From assembly GCA_947591475.1 (NCBI GenBank), contig CANQDE010000002.1:186001-250000 (forward strand): a DNA stretch of 64,000 nt, read 5' to 3'. This DNA comes from an uncultured Alistipes sp. (GTDB lineage: Bacteria > Bacteroidota > Bacteroidia > Bacteroidales > Rikenellaceae). This document shows positions 8,848 to 17,051 of this stretch, one piece after another. Under the pieces are notes generated by a model. It was not told where the DNA came from and ran no database searches. It was given only the letters and a program-made list of their open reading frames with translations. Made by a program: the position numbers and the translations under genes. Each line of letters starts with the position of its first letter. The stretch's first letter is position 1.

Positions 8848-10071
8848 TCAGTCGATGCTTTTGAGGTTGTACTTCGTGATTTCCGATAGGAAGGCCTGTT
8901 GCCGTTCGTCTTCGGGGTCGTAATCCAGCCCGTCGGCCTTGCGGGCCTCCCATACGCGCATATAGATGGGTTTCGAGCGGGTCGGCGGTCGGTTCACCAC
9001 CTGCAACGAAGCGGCGTCGATTCCCATGACGGTTGCCAGCACCGAGCGGATCGGTTCGAGCAGATCGGCCTGCTCGGCCAGAATGACCGTGTTGAGGGCG
9101 ATTTCGTATTCGTGGAGGATGCGCTCGGCGTTGAAGCCCGACGCATAGTCTAATCCGCTCAACGTGCGGAACCACGAATGGGCCACCACGATGTCGCCCG
9201 TCGCTTGTTCGTGGAGCGCCTGCCAGTCGCCCTCGTTCTGCGAAGCGATGGGGATGAACCGCGAATGGTCGTTCTCGTCGCCGCTGTCGCGGATGACGAA
9301 CATCACCTGCCCGGGATTTCCGGCGAATTTGCGTTCGGCGAGCCGCACGATGCGTTCGGCTTCGGCTTCGTTGTCGACGGTCGAGTCGAGCAGCATCACG
9401 CCCGAGAGCTGGAACGAATTGTCGAGCCTCGAGATATTCCAGCGGTCGGTCTTGTAGGCGATGGCCGAGACGCCGAAACCGGCGATGTAGGGCGGCACGC
9501 CGTAGTGGACGTAGGTGGGTTCGTAGTCCTTGTAGTGGATGATCGAGCGCAGCGAACCGTCGGCCTGCTCCTCGAAGTGCGGATAAAGCGGTAGCGAACG
9601 GGCTTCGGAAGGTCGGAAAGCGGCCCAGTTGTGGTGGAGCAGGATGTGTTCCGAATCGCGGGCGACGCGGCACCGCGACGCGTCCTGATGATAGAGCGAC
9701 AGAAAGGTGTGGCCGGCGTCGGTTACGAGCTCTAAAAAGGCGTTGCCGAACAGTGCCTTGTCGAGGGCCAGTTTGTTGAGTACCTGCCGCAGCGTCTCGT
9801 TCCGGCCGTTGACCTCGCGGATGAAGGTCGCCAGACGGGGTTGCTGCACCTCGTCGCAGGTGAATCCCTTGCCCGAAATATAGTCGGCCTTGTCGTTGAT
9901 GATGCGCCGGTGGGTCGTCGAGCGGCGGGCCATTTGCGCCAGCGCCTCGGGAAAGAGATTGTCGTCGCCCCAACGCCAGAACCGTTCGTTTTCGACCCGT
10001 TGCGAGCCGATGGTCATGTAAGGTTCAGTATGGTTGGCGACGGCGATCGCGCTTGTTTTTCTTTTGTCCAT
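8848..10071 (-). CDS. Phage portal protein
   Basis: The 407-residue product shows the HK97/PBSX-type portal pattern. It has an N-terminal RFWRWGDDNLFPEALAQMARRSTTHRRIINDKADYISGKGF, a middle with GNAFLELV and a clip/stem-like region (SNSFQLSGVMLL-like LDNSFQLSGVMLLDS, NEAEAERIVRLAERKFAG), and a C-terminal helical part with EQADLLEPIRSVL. Portals form the dodecameric ring through which DNA enters a capsid. A terminase would normally be encoded next to it, and none is present. The gene has a separate A-rich leader with a nine-G run and is cut off from the capsid gene by a terminator. Confidence 0.75.
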   Translation of the reverse strand: MDKRKTSAIAVANHTEPYMTIGSQRVENERFWRWGDDNLFPEALAQMARRSTTHRRIINDKADYISGKGFTCDEVQQPRLATFIREVNGRNETLRQVLNKLALDKALFGNAFLELVTDAGHTFLSLYHQDASRCRVARDSEHILLHHNWAAFRPSEARSLPLYPHFEEQADGSLRSIIHYKDYEPTYVHYGVPPYIAGFGVSAIAYKTDRWNISRLDNSFQLSGVMLLDSTVDNEAEAERIVRLAERKFAGNPGQVMFVIRDSGDENDHSRFIPIASQNEGDWQALHEQATGDIVVAHSWFRTLSGLDYASGFNAERILHEYEIALNTVILAEQADLLEPIRSVLATVMGIDAASLQVVNRPPTRSKPIYMRVWEARKADGLDYDPEDERQQAFLSEITKYNLKSID

Positions 10072-10088
10072 AATTTTTATTTATTAAA

Positions 10089-10097
10089 GGGGGGGGG
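10089..10097. repeat. Nine-G homopolymer in the portal leader
   Basis: A run of nine G (nine C on the coding strand) lies 18-26 bases before the portal ATG. Such runs are prone to slippage, and here length change would alter leader spacing, not a reading frame. Confidence 0.6.
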
Positions 10098-10221
10098 AGA
10101 GGAAGGTCCGTTTTTTATTAAGAGGTGGGGAATCGGGGGCTTTTGCCGGTAAATATAAGGTTGTGTCAGTAAATAAAGGAACTGTAAGCACATTGCCGCT
10201 CCATATCGCCGCACAACCGTG

Positions 10222-10278
10222 CGACCCGTACCAGTTAATAAAAAAGCGCCCGCAGTTGACGGATGCTGCTGCGGGCGC
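10222..10278 (-). terminator. Intrinsic terminator after the capsid gene, fused to a family D repeat
   Basis: On the minus strand, 15 bases after the capsid stop codon, GCGCCCGCAG and CTGCGGGCGC (10278-10269 and 10255-10246) form a 10-bp stem followed by TTTTTT. This T run is the beginning of the repeat TTTTTTATTAACTGGTACGG (10245-10226). Transcription of the capsid gene should largely stop before the portal gene. The rest of the spacer (10072-10292) contains only the portal leader. Confidence 0.8.
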
Positions 10279-10292
10279 GACGGCACGTCGAA

Positions 10293-11270
10293 CTACTCCA
10301 GATAGGAATAGATGACGTGCTGGAGGTCGAGAATGTCGCATCCGGCCATGAATACGGCACGCTGACGGTTCTCCATCTCGTCGGGATTGTACCACATGCG
10401 GACTTCGTTGCCCGGGAAATCGGCCGTATTGACGGCCAGCACGAGGTTGCGGCGATCGGTCAGGAAGCAGAACGACCGGTCGAACGGCGTGGCGCCCAGA
10501 TAGCCGCCCAGATGGACGTCGATGACGGGAATGCCGTGGTAGGCCAGACCCGAACGACCGTTGATCTGTCCCGAATAGGCCGCTTCGACCCCTTTCTGAT
10601 CGAGGTACTTTTCGTAGAGCCGGTAGATGTCCGAGGTAACGAAGAAGGCGAGATGCCCTTCGGGTTTCGCATCTTGCAGTTCGCCGGAGGCGTGTAGCCA
10701 CAGATTGTCGAAGAGTTTGATCGTCGAAGCCGGATCGGCGAGTTCGGCTTTGGTGTAGGTGAGGGCGACGAGTTCCTCATTGACCACGCTATCGTGAATG
10801 ATTTTCAGGAAACCGTCGAAGGTATTGAGCCCCGATGCGGCGCTGCTGTCGCCGACCCACATCGTGGCGCGGATGTTCTCGGCGAGCATCTTCTTGAAGA
10901 GGGCGGTTTCGGCCTGTTCCAGTTGGGTGCCGGTGAGGTCTTCCATGTTGACCTCGGGGTCGGAGGTGATCTTCTCGTAGACCATCGAGAAGTAGTCCGA
11001 CGCAGCGAAGCCCAACTCGGCCTTCACCCGTTTCATGTCGATGATTTTCTGCGTTCGGAGCGTGTGTTGGCCGCCGCTCCAGCCGGTCGAATCGTACTTG
11101 TGCAGAATGTTGTTCTGACTGTTCCACAGCTGCACGGTCGTGGGGGTCGGCATGTTGTAGAGGACGCGCACGCCCAGTTCGGTGGCCGACTGACCGGTCA
11201 GCATGGGACGGAAGAAAATCTGTTCGAGTTCCGTACCGGTGTACTGTTTTGCATTTTCCAAGTAACTCAT
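10293..11270 (-). CDS. Phage major capsid protein
   Basis: The product is 325 residues. It has the layout of an HK97-fold capsid protein: an N-terminal arm (LENAKQYTGTELEQIFFRPMLTG), an E-loop-like region, a long spine-helix region (LTGTQLEQAETALFKKMLAENIRATMWVGD), then a P-domain and A-domain with a DIYRLYEKYL ... FHGIPVIDV-type strand (YHGIPVIDVHLGGYLG), ending in a beta-rich stretch. Closely similar proteins occur in Bacteroidales prophages. It follows the protease gene by 80 bases and is followed by a strong terminator, consistent with high separate expression. Confidence 0.7.
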   Translation of the reverse strand: MSYLENAKQYTGTELEQIFFRPMLTGQSATELGVRVLYNMPTPTTVQLWNSQNNILHKYDSTGWSGGQHTLRTQKIIDMKRVKAELGFAASDYFSMVYEKITSDPEVNMEDLTGTQLEQAETALFKKMLAENIRATMWVGDSSAASGLNTFDGFLKIIHDSVVNEELVALTYTKAELADPASTIKLFDNLWLHASGELQDAKPEGHLAFFVTSDIYRLYEKYLDQKGVEAAYSGQINGRSGLAYHGIPVIDVHLGGYLGATPFDRSFCFLTDRRNLVLAVNTADFPGNEVRMWYNPDEMENRQRAVFMAGCDILDLQHVIYSYLE

Positions 11271-11349
11271 GTTTTTTGATGTTTAGAGGTTGTTGATTGA
11301 TTTGAAAAGAGTGGATTCGGGCCTCGATGAAGGCCGTCGTCCGGTGGAT

Positions 11350-12246
11350 TCAGTTTTGAAAACACTTCACGTCTTCGGCATAGGCCCGTTCGTTGGCTGT
11401 GCGGAGCGTTTCGTTGAAGGAGGGGTCTTCGCGCGGAAGAACCGTCGTCGGGCCGAAACTGGCTCGAGCCTCGGCGGCTGCCAGTTGCGAACGGCGCTGC
11501 AGCTCTTGGCGTGTCTCGTCGTCGAAATGGAGCACGTTCCGGTCGTCGGGCACTTCGCAGGGGTCGATTTCGGACTTGCTGCCGAGACCGATGGTCGCGA
11601 GCAGCCGTTTCCAGCCGCGAATGCAGGGGCGTTTCGACCGGTTTTCGACCGGCTGTTCCGTCGCTTCGACGATCCGGTCAGCCAAGCCGGCTGCGATCGC
11701 TTCATCGGGCGAAAGCCAGCGGCCGTTGCCGTTGTTTTCGGCCATCAGCGCTTCGAACTCTTCGGCGGGACGTCCCGAACGGGTCGCATAGACGCCGGCG
11801 ATGCGGGCATCGGTTTGGCGGAGCAGTTCGACGTGGCTTTCCAATTCGGCGGCGTTGCCTTCGGTGGCGCACACGGCATTGTGGATGAGGTAGAGCGCAT
11901 TGGCCGACAATTCGCGACAGCCTTCCGATGCCGCTTGGGCGATGATGGTCGCGGCCGATGCCGTGTAGCCGTAACAGCGGGTGGTGATACGAGCTTCGAG
12001 CGAACGGAGGGCGTCGTGGATCAACAGGGCATCGTTGACGTCGCCGCCCGTGGAGCGGATGTTGATGATCACTTCCGGTGCCTGAATCTCCGTGATGCGG
12101 CGCAGGGCCTCGCGGAATTTCTCGTAGGTGGCGACCCGCTCTTCGGGAACCTCGAACTGCCACTCTTCGGGCACGCCGATGGTTCCTTCGATGTCGATAT
12201 GGCACGTTTCCGCCGTATCGACGATTTGGATTTCGGATTTCATCAT
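11350..12246 (-). CDS. ClpP-like phage head maturation protease, possibly with C-terminal scaffold
   Basis: The product is 298 residues. The first 190 resemble ClpP/S14: INIRSTGGDVNDALLIHDAL (62-81), the nucleophile Ser97 in GYTASAATIIAQAA, and His122 in LYLIHNAVCATEG. Residues about 205-298 are charged and helical, as in capsid proteases that carry a fused scaffolding domain. In phages such enzymes trim the capsid shell during assembly. The gene is placed directly before the capsid gene, as expected. Confidence 0.75.
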   Translation of the reverse strand: MMKSEIQIVDTAETCHIDIEGTIGVPEEWQFEVPEERVATYEKFREALRRITEIQAPEVIINIRSTGGDVNDALLIHDALRSLEARITTRCYGYTASAATIIAQAASEGCRELSANALYLIHNAVCATEGNAAELESHVELLRQTDARIAGVYATRSGRPAEEFEALMAENNGNGRWLSPDEAIAAGLADRIVEATEQPVENRSKRPCIRGWKRLLATIGLGSKSEIDPCEVPDDRNVLHFDDETRQELQRRSQLAAAEARASFGPTTVLPREDPSFNETLRTANERAYAEDVKCFQN

Positions 12247-12336
12247 GTGTGTTGGTGATTTTTGGGGAGGAATTAGAATCGGAGCCGAGGCTCCGCAGTG
12301 AGAGGATGGAGGGCAGCCGTACGGCGGCGGGCGGAA

Positions 12337-12612
12337 TCACACGGCCCGAAGCTCTTTGTAGAAGGCGTTACGCGCCTTTTCGTAGGAGCAGCAGAACTCC
12401 TCGGCGATGTTTTCGAATGCTTCGCAGCGGGGGATTCCGGCCCGTTCCGCACGACGTACCGCGTGGTAGATGGCCCGACGTTCGCAGGCCCGGAGGTCGA
12501 TGAGGCCTGCCGACATCAGTTGTTCGACGGCTTCGCGGGGAGGGAGATTGCCGATCGTTCCGAGCAGAACATCGGCGAATCGGTTTTCGATTCGTTGTTT
12601 GTTGATAGACAC
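12337..12612 (-). CDS. Small basic helical protein, GTG start, function unknown
   Basis: The reading frame has no ATG near its 5' end. GTG at 12612 gives 91 residues (VSINKQRIENRFADVLL ... FYKELRAV). The composition is Arg-rich and helical, with a C-terminal CCSYEKARNAFYKEL segment that looks like a small DNA-binding or helix-turn-helix fold. It lies 50 bases after the 785-residue gene and 90 before the protease gene. A small-terminase-like or regulatory role is possible but unproven. Confidence 0.55.
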   Translation of the reverse strand: MSINKQRIENRFADVLLGTIGNLPPREAVEQLMSAGLIDLRACERRAIYHAVRRAERAGIPRCEAFENIAEEFCCSYEKARNAFYKELRAV

Positions 12613-12662
12613 GGTGGGTATGGATCGATGGGTTTTCGTATATTCGGTTAACCGGTGTCGTT

Positions 12663-15020
12663 TCAGTCTTCCGGCAGCCGGTCGAACGTGCAGCGCATCG
12701 TTCGGGCATCGGGGTCGTAGGCGTCGATGCTTGCAAGGGTGGCTCGGACGACGCCTTGCCCCGTGTCGATGCGAAATACCGAACGGATGTCCGCCTGTCC
12801 GGTTCCGAGCGTAAAGAGCGTTTCGTATTCGTCGGGGGCGATGCGCAGCGTCAGCGCGATGCGTTCCAACGAGCCTTCGCGTGCTGCTTGGCGGCGATAG
12901 AAACGGTTCAGCCCCTTCAAACCGTCGCGGTCTTCGAAACAGAGGGTAAATCCGTCCGTGGTGTCGTCGCCCGCGAAATGGAATGCGGCCAGCGGATAGC
13001 CGCTTTCGTTCGACGGGTAGCCCCAGCGTTCGTTTTCCGGCAGCGGATGGATGCCCGCATAACGGACGATTCGGGGCGTGAGGGTCGAATCGTCTTGGGT
13101 CAGGTCGTCGCGATCGCCCGTTTGAAGCAGTTGGGCCGACGGTGCATTGAGATAATGGCCGGTCGAACTGAGCGTCGGGGCGAAAAGCGGATTCCGTAGC
13201 ACTTTTTCGCCTTCGAGCGCCGCCACCGACGGAGTGTCGTAGCTCCATGCGCCGAAGGTTTCGCCGGTCTCGCTTTCGAACCGTTTTACGGGGCCGTCGC
13301 CTTCGCGATAGCACCAGTTGCGTCGTTCGTGGATTTCGGGGGCGATCGCCGTTCGGACGATGGGTTGCAGAAAGTCGGTGCGGTCGCTCCAGTCGACTTC
13401 CGGCCCTGCACCAAAAAAATCGTCGGCCGGTTCGATGTAGACGGTTTTCGTCGCCTCCTCGGTGTAGAATCGCAGATTGAAGAGATGCGCCACGGCCCGC
13501 AGCAGCTCGATTTGACGGATGCGCAACTGGGCTACGTCCTTGAAGTTGAGGTTCGAACCGAATGCCGGCCCTGTCCGGAAGACGGGCCGCAGCGAACACT
13601 CCTTGTGCAGCGTCAGCTTCATTGTCTGATCGGCCCCCGAGAAATAGATCTGGTCGAAATACTTCGGTGCGGTCGGGGTGATTCGTTCGGTCGCCGTGCT
13701 GACGCGCAGTTCGACCGTGGTCTGGCCCGTTTCGTTGACATGCCCGTCGTAGAGAGCCCAATCGCTCGGGCTGGGAATCCATTGGGAGTTTTTGCGCAGA
13801 TAGAGGGCCGGATGGGAGATCGAGCCGGTTGCCGGCGAAGTAAGCAGCACCGAACGGTTCATGACATCGGACCATTGTCTTTCCGTCGTTCCGTCTTTGT
13901 AGACCAACCGATAATACTCGTCGGGTTGGTAGTCGAAGATGATGAGGCGATAGGTATGGTTCAACATTAGATGATTGCGACGGTCGGCGTAGCGGTTCGC
14001 CAGCGCGAATTTCACCTCCGTTCCGGGGCCGAGATAGACCGAATCGAACCCTTTCAGTCGGGCGCGGCTGACGATGCGGTGTTCGGTCGTGTAGCGCAGG
14101 TAGTATTCGAATCCGACATCGACGCTCGTCGGCGGCACGAACAGGATTTTGCCGTCCTCGATTCGGAAACAGCCGCCGTTGTTGACCAATTCCGGAATCG
14201 GTTCGCCATCGGCATCGAGCGTTTGGGGGGTGGCCGTCTCGACGATGTTGCCGACGGTGTTGTAGAGCGCCTTCGGATCGGCATAGACGCGGCCGGTCGC
14301 ATTGGCCGAGGCGGTCGCCGGAGCGAGCCTTCGGGCATAAAATCCCATGCGTGCGGCGGCGGCCGTCGTGTCGTGCGAGGCATAGGCGCCGCTCATGTAG
14401 AGCGATCGGAAGAAATCCGATTCCAAGAAGCGGCTGTCGATGCGGTAGCCCGCCTTTTCGAACAGGGCGGTCAGGAGGCTCGCAATGTGGAGGAACGGGC
14501 GGTAGTCATCGACCGAAAGCATCCGTTCGGCAGGCAGCAGGTCGGTGGAGTTGTATTCGGTCGGATACTCGTCGCGGTGCACCGGAAAGAAGCGTACGGG
14601 GGTATCGGCCGTCCAGCTGTCGAGTATCTCCGTGGGGGTGAGCGTCGCTTCATAGTCGACATCGAGCGTGTTGAACATAGCGAGGGCTGCGTTTTTCGCC
14701 CATCGGGCACCGCTGTCGCGCAGTTCGAACACATATTCCGTCTCCGACGCCGAGAGCAGACGGGCGGTACCTGCGAAGAGCACGGCTCCGTCGGCCGTCA
14801 GTTCGGCCGTGTGGCGTTCTTCGTTGAATCGTTTCGCTGCGTGCGGATCGCGGGCGAAACGGGCTATGGCGTCGTTGTTCGCGGTTGCCGGCAGCGTGAT
14901 TTTCAGCGAATGGCCTTCGCGGCAGGCATCTACATCGGCCAGCGTCGAGGCATCGTATTTCGGAATCTCGGGCAGACGGTCGCCGAGGTCGCAGCAGATT
15001 CGGTCGATTTTCAGTTCCAT
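12663..15020 (-). CDS. Large phage tail/baseplate-like protein of unknown function
   Basis: The start is ATG 15020, which overlaps the end of the preceding gene by 10 bases; the frame stays open further upstream but only inside that gene. The product is 785 residues with no signal peptide and no transmembrane segment, and it is rich in beta-type sequence. The beginning (ELKIDRICCDLGDRLPEIPKYDASTLADVDACREGHSLKI) and the many aromatic-rich repeats resemble long tail or baseplate proteins of Bacteroidales phages. The assignment is from context and general similarity. Confidence 0.5.
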   Translation of the reverse strand: MELKIDRICCDLGDRLPEIPKYDASTLADVDACREGHSLKITLPATANNDAIARFARDPHAAKRFNEERHTAELTADGAVLFAGTARLLSASETEYVFELRDSGARWAKNAALAMFNTLDVDYEATLTPTEILDSWTADTPVRFFPVHRDEYPTEYNSTDLLPAERMLSVDDYRPFLHIASLLTALFEKAGYRIDSRFLESDFFRSLYMSGAYASHDTTAAAARMGFYARRLAPATASANATGRVYADPKALYNTVGNIVETATPQTLDADGEPIPELVNNGGCFRIEDGKILFVPPTSVDVGFEYYLRYTTEHRIVSRARLKGFDSVYLGPGTEVKFALANRYADRRNHLMLNHTYRLIIFDYQPDEYYRLVYKDGTTERQWSDVMNRSVLLTSPATGSISHPALYLRKNSQWIPSPSDWALYDGHVNETGQTTVELRVSTATERITPTAPKYFDQIYFSGADQTMKLTLHKECSLRPVFRTGPAFGSNLNFKDVAQLRIRQIELLRAVAHLFNLRFYTEEATKTVYIEPADDFFGAGPEVDWSDRTDFLQPIVRTAIAPEIHERRNWCYREGDGPVKRFESETGETFGAWSYDTPSVAALEGEKVLRNPLFAPTLSSTGHYLNAPSAQLLQTGDRDDLTQDDSTLTPRIVRYAGIHPLPENERWGYPSNESGYPLAAFHFAGDDTTDGFTLCFEDRDGLKGLNRFYRRQAAREGSLERIALTLRIAPDEYETLFTLGTGQADIRSVFRIDTGQGVVRATLASIDAYDPDARTMRCTFDRLPED

Positions 15021-15976
15021 GATTGACGGGGGCGTTTTTTCGGACGGAAAGTGATTTCGAGGGTGCTCATCGTGCCGTAGTTGTGGACGGCGGCACGGTC
15101 GCTGATGACATCGACCGGCGTGTAATCGGCGCCTTCGACCAGCCACACTTCGGGCGTGTAGAGCAGTTCCGCAAGGGCTTCGAGCATTTCGCGGGTTTCG
15201 AGGGCCGACCGCAGGGTTCGGCGGCATTCGAAGGTCGCGGTGCTGACATGGCCGTCGCTTCCGTAGGCCGATCGTTTCGTCGCTTCGACGGCCGCCGTCG
15301 TCTCGATGGGGAACGAGTAGTGCTCGATTGAGCCGCTTCGGCTCCGCCAAGCCAGCCGGACGGCATCTTGCACGGGCTTGACTACGGCGTAGACCACTTT
15401 GCCGCACGGGCCGGCATCGACCGTGATTTTGTCGGCATGCGGGAAATCGGCGGTATCGAGCCGGAAGAGGTGCAGCCCGTCCGAAGGAATGACATGGTTT
15501 TCGGTGGCGGTGTTCGGGCCGTATTCGATGGTGAGCGTGATTTGTTGCGGCGCTTGGGTCAACAGCGTCAGTTCATCGGCGGCTCCGTCGGGAATCAGCC
15601 GCACGAGGGGCATGGAGGTGAGCAGACAGGGGGCTGGAAGCTCGTCGGCCGAGGGCAGGAACGTGCGGGGAGGTGTTGCGAGTACCGCGGGAATGACCGA
15701 CGACCAAGCCTCCACGATGGCCGTGAGTGTGCGGCTTTCGCCGTCGTAGACGCCGGTGCTGCCGGTGGTCGGGGTGAATCGCAGAACTCGTCGGAGATAG
15801 GGAGCGATGTCGAATTCGGCCACGCGGGCTGCGTTGAACCGTTTCGCTCCGTAGAGGCGGGTTCGCGTGGCATCGGTAATACGGATTTGGATGTCGGCGA
15901 CGTCGGTTTCGTGAACCTCATAGGTCAGCGGGCCGCCGAGCGGCACATACGAATTGGGAATACGGAAGAATTGCAT
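15011..15976 (-). CDS. Phage tail-like protein of unknown function
   Basis: The product is 321 residues, starting MQFFRIPNSYVPLGGPLTYEVHETD, without a signal peptide and mostly beta-type. It is the first gene of the phage-like cassette and is coupled by a 10-base overlap to the 785-residue gene. Such pairs occur at the distal-tail end of Bacteroidales siphophages. Finding it upstream of the head genes is unusual, because tail genes normally follow head genes. Its ATG is preceded by CTAATAAAA. Confidence 0.5.
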   Translation of the reverse strand: MQFFRIPNSYVPLGGPLTYEVHETDVADIQIRITDATRTRLYGAKRFNAARVAEFDIAPYLRRVLRFTPTTGSTGVYDGESRTLTAIVEAWSSVIPAVLATPPRTFLPSADELPAPCLLTSMPLVRLIPDGAADELTLLTQAPQQITLTIEYGPNTATENHVIPSDGLHLFRLDTADFPHADKITVDAGPCGKVVYAVVKPVQDAVRLAWRSRSGSIEHYSFPIETTAAVEATKRSAYGSDGHVSTATFECRRTLRSALETREMLEALAELLYTPEVWLVEGADYTPVDVISDRAAVHNYGTMSTLEITFRPKKRPRQSWN

Positions 15977-16340
15977 TTTTATTAGTGCGATAGAAGGTTA
16001 TTTTGCTTTGGGAGGTTGTGGTCGCTTCCGGAATACGCGAAGGTTATTGTGCTTAGGGAGAATTGCGGGTGCTTCCGGCCCTTATGAACGGGCTTTTGTT
16101 GAGGGCGATAGAAAGTTATGTCGCTTGGAAAGGTTTTGGGCGCCTCCGGAAAATGCGAATGTTACTTTGTTCCGTGCCGGTTGCGGCTGCGTCCGCCCCT
16201 TAATAAAAGGGCATTTATTAAGGGCGATAGAAAGATGTGGTTCTTTGGAAGATTGTGGTCGCTTTCGACCTTCAATGGAATAGCATTGATTAGAGCGATA
16301 GACATGAAGCCGGTTTTGGCCGCTCCCTACCCTTAATTAA
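15977..16340. repeat. Degenerate tandem repeats, about 70-120 bp units
   Basis: Four units begin with GCGATAGA at about 15986, 16108, 16225 and 16296. Each continues with a loosely conserved GTTATGTNGCTTGG ... TTGTGGTCGCTTCCGG stretch and ends in a short hairpin whose loop contains TTATTAA or similar. The same unit start is seen singly at 2576 and 31110-31140. It separates the phage-like cassette from the corA leader. Confidence 0.65.
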
Positions 16341-16654
16341 AACGTGGGAGACTTTTCATCTCGCCCTCGACCGCTTTTTCGTTTCCGATCGTTTCAAAAA
16401 ACAGGTCGAAAGCCGCGCGGCGAGAAATCGTTCGTTTGTCGATAATTCGGTTGAAAAGATGTCGATACCGGTTGATAACCGATGATAACTTTTCGTAAAG
16501 AGTGGATTGATAGGGTTCGACGATGGTCGATTATCCGATGTTTTCGGATCGTTGGTTGTCGATAACGATGCAAATATACAATCGCGAAACCCCCTTTGTC
16601 AAGAGTTCGGCACGTTTTTTCTATGAATTATGGAAAAAACTTCCGTTTTTTGCT
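16341..16654. other. Intergenic region without a recognisable gene
   Basis: I see no credible coding sequence here. The stretch 16430-16575 is rich in short GATAAC/TTATC words, and an AT-rich segment leads into the corA promoter. Confidence 0.5.
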
Positions 16655-17051
16655 TACCTTTGCGCTACCGAACCAATTTTTCAAACCTATGGATGATGGT
16701 CATAGTTCCGCGTATAGTTGTTGTGCCGGCCTACGGTGCAACACCCGTCGTCTGCGGTGTTCGGCATGGAAATAGTCTCCGTGCCGGTTCGGTCGTGTCG
16801 TTTCCTGCGGTCGGTGCGGCCGCTTTTTCCCGTCATCGGTTCGATTCCGTCCGTCCGTCCGTCGTTTTCGCGCGTAACGAACGACGCATCGACGCTCTTT
16901 TCGGCAATCAGAAAGACAAGGCTTCTAAAACGTACTGGGACGCAGGCCTGAAAGCGGCTTTGCGGACCAATCCCGGCTGAAGAGCTGTGCGACCGGCCGG
17001 TCGCTGAACTTGCAGCCAACGGATTCAGGTACTTTTAGCGCATGGACTTTC
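16655..17051 (+). promoter_or_regulatory. Promoter and unusually long leader of corA
   Basis: TACCTTTG at 16655-16662 matches the -7 consensus; the -33 region (TTATGGAAAA) is poor. If used, transcription starts near 16668 and the corA leader is about 380 bases. It contains GC-rich potential stems, but I do not recognise a known riboswitch. An open frame across 16630-16980 starts upstream of the promoter and has no protein-like features. Confidence 0.45.

Noticed and set aside
12613..13875. Upstream extension of the frame of the small GTG-start gene
   Set aside because: The extension is antisense-like Arg/Pro-rich sequence lying inside the 785-residue gene in another frame. Only the last 91 codons look real.
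7958..15976. A terminase or integrase within the phage-like cassette
   Set aside because: I checked all sizeable frames in this interval on both strands and saw no Walker A/B ATPase-nuclease pattern and no recombinase active-site pattern.
15977..16340. Possible CRISPR array
   Set aside because: Units are degenerate, of unequal length and without constant direct repeats; no cas genes are in the window.
16430..16575. Cluster of GATAAC/TTATC words resembling an origin
   Set aside because: None match a DnaA box (TTATNCACA) well, and dnaA or other origin genes are not near.
16630..16980. Open frame of 116 codons before corA
   Set aside because: It begins upstream of the corA promoter box, has no protein-like hydrophobic or domain pattern and lies in a leader; kept as untranslated sequence.
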